64,000 bases of DNA. It comes from Pseudoduganella rivuli (GTDB lineage Bacteria > Pseudomonadota > Gammaproteobacteria > Burkholderiales > Burkholderiaceae_D). A program made the position numbers and the translations under genes. The notes below the pieces were generated by a model, which searched no databases, was not told the origin of the DNA, and was given only the letters and a program-made list of their open reading frames with translations. The stretch spans positions 186,001 through 250,000 of the forward strand of contig NZ_WKJJ01000005.1 of the NCBI RefSeq assembly GCF_009674485.1, in the 5' to 3' direction. Shown in pieces: positions 26,193 to 35,741 of the stretch (positions within the stretch are counted from its first letter, which is position 1; each line of letters opens with the position of its first letter).

Positions 26193-29100
26193 TTACCACT
26201 CCATTTCGTCCATGGCGTCGTCGCCGGCCAGCGCGGACATGTTTTTATTGATCAAATATGCCTGTTCCAGCGACTGTGCGATCGCCGCAATGCTGGCGCC
26301 CCCGAGCAGGAGCCGGATATCCAGTTCGAGCCCAGGCATCTGTTGCTTGAAATGCACTGCCAGTCGGGTGGCCAGCAGCGAATTGCCGCCCAGCGCATAG
26401 AAGCCCGCTGTCAGCGGGATCGGCGAGCGCCCGAACACCTGCTGCCAAAGCTCTTGCAGCCGTGCCTGCAGCTCCGTGGCTGGCACGCCGGGTTCCATTT
26501 CTTCGCAGTGCGGCGCCGGCAGCGCCGAGCGGTTGATTTTGCCGCTCACATGGGTCGGCAGGACATCCAGACGTTGCCAGAGGTGCGGATACATGTGTGC
26601 CGGCAGGGTGTCGCGCACCGCGACCTGGGCCAGTTCCAGACTGTCCGGCCCGTCGACGACCACGTAGGCGACCAGCCGGTCGGGCTGGCCGGTAACCCGT
26701 AACACGCTGCAGGCGACGCCGGCAACGCCGGGCACGGCCGCAATGGCGTGCTCGATTTCAGCCAGTTCGATGCGGTAGCCGTGCAGCTTGATTTGCTGGT
26801 CGGTGCGGCCCAGGAAGACCAGGCCGGCGCCATCCCTGAGCTGGACACGGTCGCCGGTGCGGTAGGCGCGCACCGCGCCGCCCTTTCCGTCGGGCAGCAT
26901 CTGGAAACGCTCGGCGGTCTGCTCTGGATTATCCAGGTAGCCCAGCGCCAGCGAGGGGCCGCAAATCCACAGCTCCCCGCAGGCGCCCAATGGAACAGGG
27001 CGCCGCTGGGTGTCCAGTACCAGGTGGCCGCTCTGCGCCAGCGGGCCGCTCAGCGTGATGCCGTCCCGCAGGTCGTTGTCGCGTACCTCGCCGATCATGC
27101 TCCAGATGGTTGCCTCGGTCGGCCCATAGCAGTTGAACAGGCGGGCGCAGCGGCTTAGCAACTGGCGCGCCAGCGGCGCGGTCAGCGGTTCGCCACCGCA
27201 CAAGGCCGTCAGTCCCGGGGTGCCGCGCCAGCCGCCGGCCAACAGGATGTTCCAGCCAGTGGGCGTCATTTGCAGGCAGTTGATGGCGTGCTGCTCCAGC
27301 ATGCGAGCCAGTGCATGGCCATCCTTGCGCTGTGTTTCGCCGGCGATCAGCAGGCGGCCGCCGACGGCCAGCGGCAGCAGGTATTCGAGCAGCGAGATAT
27401 CGAAGGTGGCCGAGGTCACCGACAGGACCGCCAATTGGCGGCCGGCATCCAGGCGCGCGCTGGCGGCGGCCAGGAATGCCTGCAGCGCGGCATGCTCGAT
27501 GAGCACGCCCTTGGGCTGGCCGGTGGTCCCCGAGGTGAACAGCAGGTAGGCCGCGCCACGGCAGCGCCACGGCGCGCCGGGCGGCGCCGCCATCGCTGGC
27601 GCGGGGGCGTCGACCGCCAATTGTGTCACGCCGGCCGGCGCCACGGCGGGACCGGCGCCATGCACCAGCGCCAGCCGGGGGCGCGCCTGTAGCGCGATAT
27701 TGGCGATGCGTGCGGCCGGCTGGGTGATGTCGACCGGAACATACACGGCCCCGCAGCGCCAGATGGCCAGCATGGCCACCACCAGGCTGGCGCCGGCCGG
27801 CAGGCAGACCAGCACCGCGTCGCCTTCGGTCACCTGCCGCTCCTGCAGCCGCTGCGCCAGCGCCGCGACCGCGCCGTGCAGGGCGCCATAGGTAAGGCTG
27901 TCCGCGCCACAGGCGACGGCCGGCGCCTCTGGCGTGGCGCGGCCAAGGTGGTCAAGGCGCTCCAGGATGTCGAGCGCCGGATGCGGGCCGGAACCGCCGC
28001 GCCAGCGCTCCCAGGCCAGCAGGTCGGCGGGACTGGCGCTGTGCAGCAGCGCCAGCGGCGTATCCGCCCGGCTGGCCGCGATGCCTTCCAATACCCGCAG
28101 ACATAGCTGGTGGACCTGCTTGGCATAGGCGGGACCGACCAGCCGCCCCTGGTATTGCAGGTTGACGGCGATGCGCTCGCCTGGCGACACCACCAGCGCC
28201 AGGTCGAAATGCGTCTTGCTGTCGACGGTGATGCTGTCGATTTCGAGGCCGCGCAAGCCGGCGGACAAGCCGTCGGCCGGATAATTTTCGACGATCACTA
28301 TGCTTTCAAACAGCGCCGTGCCGGGCGCCACGCCGCTTTCCTGCTGGATGTCGGCCAGCGGCATCCAGCCATGCGCAAGCGCCTGCTGCTGGTCTTGCCA
28401 CAGCTGCGCCAGGCAGGTATCGACGGCGGTCTCCGGCGCGCAGGCCAGGCGTACCGGCAGTGTATTCAGGAACAGGCCCAGCATGCGCTCCGCGTCCGGT
28501 ACGGCTTGCGGCCGGCCGTTATCGACGGCGCCAAACAGCACCGGCGCGTCGCCGCTGAGAATTTGCAAGGTCCGGCCCCATGCCAGGCGTACCAGCGTAC
28601 TCAGGGTGACGCGTGCGCGCTGCGCCACCGTGGCCAGCGCGGCGCTCAGTTCCGCACTCAGATGCTGGACCTGTTCCACGATGGCGCCGGCCGCGACGGA
28701 CTCGTCGGCGCCATGGATGACGCGGGTCGGATGCTCGATCCCGGCCAGGTATTGACGCCAGTAGCGCTGCGCCGCGGCGCCGTCCTGCTGTTCCAGCCAG
28801 CCGGCGAATTGCCGGAATTGTGGGGCCGAAGCCGGTTCGATGGCGGCTGGCGCGTCGAACACGGCGCTCAATTCCGCGAACAGCAAGGGCAGCGACCAGC
28901 CATCGAGCAGGGCGTGATGGAATGTCCATAACAGGCAGACCCGGCCTTCGGCGCCATGGACCGCGTCGAAGCGGCTCAGCGGCCGCCGCTCCAGGCCGTC
29001 ATCGAAGCGCCGGCGGCGTTCCGCCAGCGCATCGAGGTCGTCGACGCCGCGATGTTCGCTGAGCGGCACCCCGGGGTTGGCGGGCTGCAGTTGGACCCAG

Positions 29101-32100
29101 CCGCAATCGGGCAGGTTGGCGAAGTGCGCGCCGAGGATGGCGTGGCGCTCGCACAGCCGGCGCCATGCGTGGACGAAGCGCTGCGCATCGAAGCCGGCGC
29201 GCACCACGATGCGCACCTGGTTCACGTAGGCTGCGGCATCGACCTGCGACATCAGCAGCATGGCGCGCTGCATGGGCGTGACGCGGAAGGCGTCGACGTA
29301 ATCGTGCGGTGCGTCGAGATCCCGCAGATCGACCGGGGCCGGTGCGCAGCCGGCCTGCGGCGCTGGCATGGCGGGTTGGCACAGGCCGATCAGCGCGCCA
29401 ATGGTCGGCGCGCCGAAAATCGCGCTCACGTCCAGTTGCAACCCGTGCTGCCGCAGTTCGGCCGACAGCCGCATGGCGCTGATCGAGTCGCCGCCCAGGG
29501 CAAAGAAATTCGCCTCTTCGTCCACCGCCGTTCCCAGCAGGCGGGCGGCCAGCTCCATGAGGACGGCGCCGGGTCCGCGCGCCTGATCCGACGGCGCGGG
29601 GGGCGCCAGGTCGATGTGGGGCGCCGGCAGCGCGGCGCGGTCGACTTTGCCGTTCGCGCTCAACGGCAGGGCCGGCAGCCATTGATAGCTGGCGGGGCGC
29701 ATGTACGATGGCAGGCTGGCTTCGCAATCGGCGCGCAGGTCGTGCACGCAGGCGGCGGTGTCCAGCCCATCAGTAGCCGCGACCAGGTAGGCCGCCAGCA
29801 TATCGCCGAGCGCCGTGCCGCGCACCAGATGGACCACCGCCTGGGCGATGCCTTCATGCCGGCCCAGGACATGTTCGATTTCGCCCAGTTCGATACGGTA
29901 GCCGCGCAGTTTGACCTGGCTGTCTTCCCGTCCCAGGAATTCGATATCGCCGTCGGCCAGGTAGCGCCCCTTGTCGCCGGTCTTGTAGATGGCCGTTCGG
30001 CGACGCGGGCAGTACAGGAAACTCGCCGCTGTTTTTTCCGGCGCGCGCCAATAGCCGTCGGCCAGGCCCACGCCTGTGATGTACAGGTCGCCGGTCACGC
30101 CATCCGGGCAATCGGCGAGGGTGTCGTCCAGCACCAGGTAGCCCTGGTTGGCCAGCGGCCGGCCATACGGGATGCTCGACCAGTCGGGCTGTACGTCGGT
30201 GACCGGATAATAAATCGACCAGATGGACGCTTCCGTTGCGCCGCCCAGGCTGATCAGCCGCATGGACGGCCGTGACTGGCGCAGGCGGGCCGCCAGTTTG
30301 ACCGGTATCCAGTCGCCGCTGAGCAGGCAGCAGCGCAACGTGCGCGGGATGCCGTCATCGCCGCAATAATCGCTCAGTATTTGTATCAGCGCCGGAACGC
30401 TGTTCCATAGGGTAACGTTTTCGCGTTCGACCAGGCGACGCCAGACGGCAGGGTCGCGGCTGTGGCGCGGTTCCGCCAGCACCAGCTTGCCGCCCGCGCC
30501 CAGCACGCCGAACAGGTCGTACACGGATAAATCGAAGCTGAGCGACGACAGGCCCAGCACCGCGTCCGCGGGACCGACCGCATAGCGCTGGTTGATGTCT
30601 TCCACGGTGTTGCGCGCGGCGCTGTGGCGTATCATGACGCCTTTCGGTTCGCCCGTGGAACCGGAGGTGAAGATCACATAGGCCAGGCAGTCCGGGCTCA
30701 CCGGGCTTTGCAGGGGAGGATGCGCGCTGGCGCCGGCGCCGGTGGCGGCCGGCAATGGCGCCACCGCCAACTGTGCCTGGGAGCCGAGCGCGGCGTCGGC
30801 TTGTTCCACCAGCACGACCCGCACCTGGCCGAGTTCCAGCAATTGCCGGCGGCGCGCCAGCGGCAGGCCGGCATCGACCGGTAAATACGCCGCGCCCGCA
30901 AGCCCGGTCGCCAGCACGGCGACCACCTGGCGCCACGACTTCTCCATGTGCACCGCCACCAGCTCGTTATTGGCCACCCCGTGCGCGCGCAGGCGCGCCG
31001 CCAGCTCGTCGGCCAGTGCCAGCAATTGCCCATAGCTGATGCGGGTGTCGCCCTGGACCACGGCTGTCGCATGCGGCCGGCGCAAGGCTTGCTCGATCAC
31101 CGGCTGGTGCAGCAGGCCCGTCGGCAGTGCCATGGCGGTGGCGTTCAGGCGCTGCCGGCGGGCCGCCTGCGCGGCCGGCAATGGCAGCGGCAGCAGCGCG
31201 CCCGCCATGGCGGCGGGCGTTGCCGCGGATTCGGCCAGCTGGCAGAAACACTCGAACATGGCGGCAACCATTCCCGGCGGGAACAGGGAATCTTTGCTCA
31301 GCCAGCGCAGCTCCAGGCCACCGGCGGTCTCGCAGACGATGGCTTCGATCCACAGCCGCGCCTGCCCTTCGATGTGCTTGTAGAGGCAAGGCAGGGCCGC
31401 GTCCGTACTGGCGGCATCGTGCACCAGTTGGCTGTTGAAAATCACCGGCTGGTCGATCACGCGGCCGTGATGGCGTGTCGCCGCCTGCATGACTTCCGCG
31501 CCGTCGAATTGCCGATGGGAGAGGGCTTCGAGCAAGGTGTGCTGGCACTGGGTGGCCATGGCGGCCAGCGTGGATTCCCGGGCGCGGCGGTGGGTATAGA
31601 TCAGCGTGGAAGAAAAATTTCCGGCCATGGCGGCGATGGCCGGATGCCAGGCGGGGCGCTCGTTGAGTAGCAGGCTGACCGTGAAATCCGATGTTTCGGA
31701 CCAGCGTTCCAGCACGGTGGCAAAGCAGGCCAGCAGCAATGCGGTGGGCGTGCAGTCCAGGCGCCCGGCCTGTGCCTGCAGGCCGCGCCACAACCCGGGG
31801 GACAGCCAATGGCGATGGTGGTGGTTGGCGTGGCGATAAGTGTTTTCCGCCGCATCGGCCAATGGCAGGCGCGGCGCCGGCGGCAGGCCTGGCACGCGCG
31901 CCAGCCAGTACGCCTGGTCGCGTGCACGCGCCTGCTGCATGGCCGGCGACTGCGCATGCAGCATCAGGTCGCGCAAGCTCAGCGGCAGCGTCCCCAGGGC
32001 GGCGGCGCCGTGTTCATAGGCTTGCATCAGGTCGCGCAGCAGGATCTGGCTGCTGGGGTAGTCGAGGAATAGAATGTCCAGCGCCAGCAGCATGCGCTGC

Positions 32101-35100
32101 CTGCCGTGCGGCAGTCGCACATAGTGGATGGCGAAATTGGGCCAGGTTTCGTGGTTGAAAGACAGTGCTGTCATTCGGGCGCGCAGGATGGCCAGTTGCG
32201 CTTCCACGTCCGCCTCGCCGCAGGCGCCGAGCTCGTGCACCTGTGGCACATAAGGCGGGATTTCCGGCACAACCCGCAACGCCATGCCCGGTACGATCAC
32301 CGTGCGCAAGATGTCGTGGCGGGCAATGACGGCCTGTATCGCCGTGCTCAGGCGCGGAAGGTCGAAATCACTGATGTCCAGTTCGACGCAGCCGGTATCG
32401 GCCACCGCCCGGGCGCCGTCGTGGGCGTGGCGGGCGGCATACAGGGCGCGTTGCAGCGTGGACATCGGATAAGGGGCATGGCGCTGGCCCACGTCGGCAG
32501 CCGGGAGCGCATCGTCGCGCCGCATGGCGTCCGGTGCGGTGGCCAGCAGCCCGGCCAGCGCTGCAATGGTGGGATGGGCGAATAGCTGGGCCAGGGATAA
32601 TTCCTTGCCCAGTTCGCGCGCGACGGCATGGACGATGTGCGCCGCGGCCAGCGAATGTCCTCCCTGGGCAAACAGGCTGCGCCGGCAGCAGATGCTCTCG
32701 CGGCCGAGCACGGAGCGCCAGATGGCAGCCAGCTGCGCCTCCAGTGGGTTGGCCGGAGGCGTGTCGTGGTCGGCGTCCGGGCGGGGACGGGGCAAGGCCG
32801 CATAGTTGATCTTGCCGTGTGCGTTGCGCGGCAGTTGCGGCAGGATTTCGAATGCTGAAGGCAGCATGGGCGCGGGCAGGTGCTGCCGGCAGAACTCGGC
32901 CAGCTGGTCCGGCGCGAGTGTGCAGCCGGGCGCGGCGCCCACGTAGGCAATCAGTTGCGCGTCAACCTGCTCGCCGGCGTCGCCATGCACGTGCACGGCA
33001 ACCTCCGCCACGCCTGGCCATGCCAGCAACACCCGCTCCACTTCTTCCGGCGCGACGCGGTAGCCGCGGATCTGCACCTGGCGGTCGGCGCGGCCGGCAA
33101 TGTGCAGCCGGCCCGCTTCATCATAAAAGCCGCGGTCACCGGTGCGATAAGCGGGCAGACCCTGGTGGCGTGTGAATCCGCCACAGTCACCGCCACCCGC
33201 ATAGCCCGGCGAAAGTAACGGGCTGACGAACAGCACCTCGCCCATTTCCCCCGTTCCAGCCTGCTCGCCGGCGGCATTCAACACCAGGCAGTATCCGCCG
33301 GGCATCGCCTGGCCGACAGGGACGATGTCATAAGGCAGGTCATCGTCGGCACGGTGCACGGCCAGCATTTGCTGGGTCTCGGTCGCACCGTAGAAATTAT
33401 ATAGATGCAGATGGGGCAACGCGGCCCGCAACTGGCGCACGAGGGACGCCGGCAGCCGCTCTCCCACGAACCACAGTTTGCGCAACGCGGTCAACCTGGC
33501 CAGGTCCGGATGCAGCGTCAAGATCCTGCCCAGTGCCGGTGACAGTCCCACCACGGCCGGCCGTTCCCGCTCCAGCCAGCCAGCCAGTGCCGTCGCCGTC
33601 ATTTCCATGTCGGGCACCAGCAGGTGGCCGCCGTTGCCAAGGCAGCCGAACACGTCGCGCAGCAGCGGATCGTGGCCGACATTGGACAGCATCGCACACC
33701 GCACTTGCGTCCCCATACCCAATTCGTCGCGCGCCCAGCGCGCATAGTGGCTTAACGGTGCCGCCTGGCCTTGGACCAGCTTCGGTTCCCCGCTGCTGCC
33801 CGATGTGACGGCGAGGTAGGCCAGCTGGTCCGGCCGGCCGGGGGGCGGCAGGCCGGAAAATGCGGCCGGCAATGCGAGGTCCGCAAGACGGGTGGCGCCA
33901 GGCCACGCCGTGCCGGTCAGGTCCAGCACGCATTGCGCGTCGCAGGCGGAGAGAATGGCGTTGATGCGTGCCGCAGGATAAGCGGCGTTGATGACCACGA
34001 ACGGAATGGCCAGGTGCAGCGCGGCGTACATGGCCGTTACCAGTTCGTAGCGCCGGTCCGAGACCAATGCCAGCGGACGCCCGCAAGCCGTCAAGCGCGG
34101 CGCCAGGGCATGGGCCATGGCGGCGACGTCATGCTGCAGCTCCGCGTAGGTGCGGGTGCGGCCTGCCGCGCTGACGGCAGGCATGCCAGGGGTTTGTTCG
34201 GCCCAATGGCGTAGTTGTGCTTCCGGGCGCGGCAAGTCGTCGACCCGCGGCGGCCAGGCAAGTCCCGGCCGCGGTCCCGGCAGCGCCACGGCGCCGACGG
34301 ATTGGCCGCTGTCGGCGCACAGGCGCGCCAGGAGGTGCCGGTATTGATCGAGCCACAGCGCCACCGTGGCGCCGCTGTAGCGCCGCGTATCAGCGTGCGC
34401 TTCCAGTTCGAAGCAGGGCCGGTCATGTACATACAGGGTCAAGTCGAATTTGCTGGCGATCGCCGGCGGGGCCAGTGCGCTGCATTGCAGACCGGTGAGC
34501 CGCCACTCCTGCTCGCCCTGCGACATGAAATTGAAGAAGGTCTGGAACACCGGGTGCCGCGCCGTGCGTGGCTGGTCCAGTCCGGCGACGATGTCGTGGA
34601 ATGCAACGCCGTCATTGGCCAGCGCCTGGATCATGCTGCCGCGCACCTGGGCCAGCAGCGCATCGCCCGTCATGTCGGGTTGCCAGGTGGTTTTGATCGG
34701 CAACACGTCAAGGAACAGGCCCACCGTGTCGGCCAGCGCGGCAAACGGCCGCTGCACTCCCGGGATGCCGGTGACGACCGTGGCGGCGCCGCTCAGGCGC
34801 CCCAGCAGCAACTGGAACGCCGCCAGCATCACCATGTTCGGCGTGCAGTCGAGCCGTGCGGCGAGCCGGCGCACGGCCGCGCTGGCGGCGGCGTCGAGGA
34901 TCAGGCGCGGATTGGCGGCCGGGCTCGCCGTGTGCCCGGCATGGGCCAGCGGCAAGCGCAGCGGCGCCGGGATGCTGGCCAGCTGGTTCAGCCAGTATTG
35001 CAGCTTGGGCCCGGTATCCTGCTGCCCGGCCCAATGGGCAAAATTTTCAAAACCGATCGCGTCCTCTTCCGGAGCCGGCATCGCTTCCTGCCCGCTCAAG

Positions 35101-35741
35101 CGGGAATACAGTGCCGCCAGTTCACGCTTGAGCACATTCACGGAATGGCCGTCCGCTACCGCATGGTGCAGGGCCAACAACAACAGGTGGCGATCCGGCG
35201 CCAGGTTGAGCACCGCGGCGCGGAATAACGGTCCGGCCGCCAGGTCGAACGGCTGCGCGTAAAACGCGGCCATGGCATGGTCGGCATCCTGCGCGGCGAC
35301 GCTTTGCACCGGCGCGCATTGCCATGCGCTGTTGCTGCGCACCAGCATCAGGCGCTCATCCTGCCAAGCGAAGTGGCTGAGCAGCACAGGATGGCGCCGT
35401 GTCAGTGCCGTCAGCGCTGCCAGCAGAGCGCGGGTGTCGAGTGCGCCATCGAGTTGCAGCGCGGCCGGCATCAGGTACGCGCTGCCGGCGCCAGCCTGTT
35501 CGGCCATCCATATCCCCAGCTGCGTGCGGGTGGCCGGGACGGCACGCTTGTCGGCCAGCGCCAGGCCGGCGGCATCCTGGCGGTCCAGCAAGTTCAGCAG
35601 GGCCGGCTTGTGGGCCTTCAGTTCGGCCAGCAGCGCTGGCGTCATGGTTCCGGGCGGCGCCTTGACGCGCAGCTCGCCGTCGGTCAGCGACAAGGTAACA
35701 CGGGCTTCGGCCAATTTGGCGAGCAGTTCATTGACAGTCAT
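26193..35741 (-). CDS. NRPS, docking-C-A-T-Cy-A(Cys)-T-C-A(Gly)-T
   Basis: This 3182-residue protein has three modules behind a TubC-type docking domain (1-52). Module 1: C (HHAVADG), A with A3 VTSGSSGEPK near 639 and an unusual A4 (GHDPLLRDVF) like that of Lys2/aminoadipate reductases, pocket D-P-R-L-W-V-F-Q-M-(K), then carrier (QGGHSL near 1029). Module 2: a heterocyclization domain, since the HHxxxDG site is replaced by DILFLDYPS (DxxxxDxxS) and NERPAWHPAIAAM follows; its A domain pocket D-L-Y-N-L-S-L-I-W-(K) is the cysteine code; carrier LGGDSI near 2085. Module 3: C (HHALLDG), A pocket D-I-L-Q-L-G-C-I-W-(K), close to glycine; carrier LGGNSL near 3119. No oxidase domain is seen, so the ring would stay a thiazoline unless oxidised elsewhere. 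The start overlaps the upstream stop (ATGA). The stop lies 2 nt before the ATG of the next NRPS. Confidence 0.94.
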   Translation of the reverse strand: MTVNELLAKLAEARVTLSLTDGELRVKAPPGTMTPALLAELKAHKPALLNLLDRQDAAGLALADKRAVPATRTQLGIWMAEQAGAGSAYLMPAALQLDGALDTRALLAALTALTRRHPVLLSHFAWQDERLMLVRSNSAWQCAPVQSVAAQDADHAMAAFYAQPFDLAAGPLFRAAVLNLAPDRHLLLLALHHAVADGHSVNVLKRELAALYSRLSGQEAMPAPEEDAIGFENFAHWAGQQDTGPKLQYWLNQLASIPAPLRLPLAHAGHTASPAANPRLILDAAASAAVRRLAARLDCTPNMVMLAAFQLLLGRLSGAATVVTGIPGVQRPFAALADTVGLFLDVLPIKTTWQPDMTGDALLAQVRGSMIQALANDGVAFHDIVAGLDQPRTARHPVFQTFFNFMSQGEQEWRLTGLQCSALAPPAIASKFDLTLYVHDRPCFELEAHADTRRYSGATVALWLDQYRHLLARLCADSGQSVGAVALPGPRPGLAWPPRVDDLPRPEAQLRHWAEQTPGMPAVSAAGRTRTYAELQHDVAAMAHALAPRLTACGRPLALVSDRRYELVTAMYAALHLAIPFVVINAAYPAARINAILSACDAQCVLDLTGTAWPGATRLADLALPAAFSGLPPPGRPDQLAYLAVTSGSSGEPKLVQGQAAPLSHYARWARDELGMGTQVRCAMLSNVGHDPLLRDVFGCLGNGGHLLVPDMEMTATALAGWLERERPAVVGLSPALGRILTLHPDLARLTALRKLWFVGERLPASLVRQLRAALPHLHLYNFYGATETQQMLAVHRADDDLPYDIVPVGQAMPGGYCLVLNAAGEQAGTGEMGEVLFVSPLLSPGYAGGGDCGGFTRHQGLPAYRTGDRGFYDEAGRLHIAGRADRQVQIRGYRVAPEEVERVLLAWPGVAEVAVHVHGDAGEQVDAQLIAYVGAAPGCTLAPDQLAEFCRQHLPAPMLPSAFEILPQLPRNAHGKINYAALPRPRPDADHDTPPANPLEAQLAAIWRSVLGRESICCRRSLFAQGGHSLAAAHIVHAVARELGKELSLAQLFAHPTIAALAGLLATAPDAMRRDDALPAADVGQRHAPYPMSTLQRALYAARHAHDGARAVADTGCVELDISDFDLPRLSTAIQAVIARHDILRTVIVPGMALRVVPEIPPYVPQVHELGACGEADVEAQLAILRARMTALSFNHETWPNFAIHYVRLPHGRQRMLLALDILFLDYPSSQILLRDLMQAYEHGAAALGTLPLSLRDLMLHAQSPAMQQARARDQAYWLARVPGLPPAPRLPLADAAENTYRHANHHHRHWLSPGLWRGLQAQAGRLDCTPTALLLACFATVLERWSETSDFTVSLLLNERPAWHPAIAAMAGNFSSTLIYTHRRARESTLAAMATQCQHTLLEALSHRQFDGAEVMQAATRHHGRVIDQPVIFNSQLVHDAASTDAALPCLYKHIEGQARLWIEAIVCETAGGLELRWLSKDSLFPPGMVAAMFECFCQLAESAATPAAMAGALLPLPLPAAQAARRQRLNATAMALPTGLLHQPVIEQALRRPHATAVVQGDTRISYGQLLALADELAARLRAHGVANNELVAVHMEKSWRQVVAVLATGLAGAAYLPVDAGLPLARRRQLLELGQVRVVLVEQADAALGSQAQLAVAPLPAATGAGASAHPPLQSPVSPDCLAYVIFTSGSTGEPKGVMIRHSAARNTVEDINQRYAVGPADAVLGLSSLSFDLSVYDLFGVLGAGGKLVLAEPRHSRDPAVWRRLVERENVTLWNSVPALIQILSDYCGDDGIPRTLRCCLLSGDWIPVKLAARLRQSRPSMRLISLGGATEASIWSIYYPVTDVQPDWSSIPYGRPLANQGYLVLDDTLADCPDGVTGDLYITGVGLADGYWRAPEKTAASFLYCPRRRTAIYKTGDKGRYLADGDIEFLGREDSQVKLRGYRIELGEIEHVLGRHEGIAQAVVHLVRGTALGDMLAAYLVAATDGLDTAACVHDLRADCEASLPSYMRPASYQWLPALPLSANGKVDRAALPAPHIDLAPPAPSDQARGPGAVLMELAARLLGTAVDEEANFFALGGDSISAMRLSAELRQHGLQLDVSAIFGAPTIGALIGLCQPAMPAPQAGCAPAPVDLRDLDAPHDYVDAFRVTPMQRAMLLMSQVDAAAYVNQVRIVVRAGFDAQRFVHAWRRLCERHAILGAHFANLPDCGWVQLQPANPGVPLSEHRGVDDLDALAERRRRFDDGLERRPLSRFDAVHGAEGRVCLLWTFHHALLDGWSLPLLFAELSAVFDAPAAIEPASAPQFRQFAGWLEQQDGAAAQRYWRQYLAGIEHPTRVIHGADESVAAGAIVEQVQHLSAELSAALATVAQRARVTLSTLVRLAWGRTLQILSGDAPVLFGAVDNGRPQAVPDAERMLGLFLNTLPVRLACAPETAVDTCLAQLWQDQQQALAHGWMPLADIQQESGVAPGTALFESIVIVENYPADGLSAGLRGLEIDSITVDSKTHFDLALVVSPGERIAVNLQYQGRLVGPAYAKQVHQLCLRVLEGIAASRADTPLALLHSASPADLLAWERWRGGSGPHPALDILERLDHLGRATPEAPAVACGADSLTYGALHGAVAALAQRLQERQVTEGDAVLVCLPAGASLVVAMLAIWRCGAVYVPVDITQPAARIANIALQARPRLALVHGAGPAVAPAGVTQLAVDAPAPAMAAPPGAPWRCRGAAYLLFTSGTTGQPKGVLIEHAALQAFLAAASARLDAGRQLAVLSVTSATFDISLLEYLLPLAVGGRLLIAGETQRKDGHALARMLEQHAINCLQMTPTGWNILLAGGWRGTPGLTALCGGEPLTAPLARQLLSRCARLFNCYGPTEATIWSMIGEVRDNDLRDGITLSGPLAQSGHLVLDTQRRPVPLGACGELWICGPSLALGYLDNPEQTAERFQMLPDGKGGAVRAYRTGDRVQLRDGAGLVFLGRTDQQIKLHGYRIELAEIEHAIAAVPGVAGVACSVLRVTGQPDRLVAYVVVDGPDSLELAQVAVRDTLPAHMYPHLWQRLDVLPTHVSGKINRSALPAPHCEEMEPGVPATELQARLQELWQQVFGRSPIPLTAGFYALGGNSLLATRLAVHFKQQMPGLELDIRLLLGGASIAAIAQSLEQAYLINKNMSALAGDDAMDEMEW

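Noticed and set aside
22147..26400. Very long open frame on the plus strand opposite the minus-arm NRPS (similar ones at 12098-15076, 7438-9660 and 43973-46066)
   Set aside because: These are antisense frames caused by high third-position GC; the translations have no domain pattern while the opposite strand encodes clear multi-domain enzymes.
31900..32100. Broken condensation domain lacking HHxxxDG
   Set aside because: The site reads DILFLDYPS, the DxxxxDxxS signature of heterocyclization domains, and a cysteine A domain follows.
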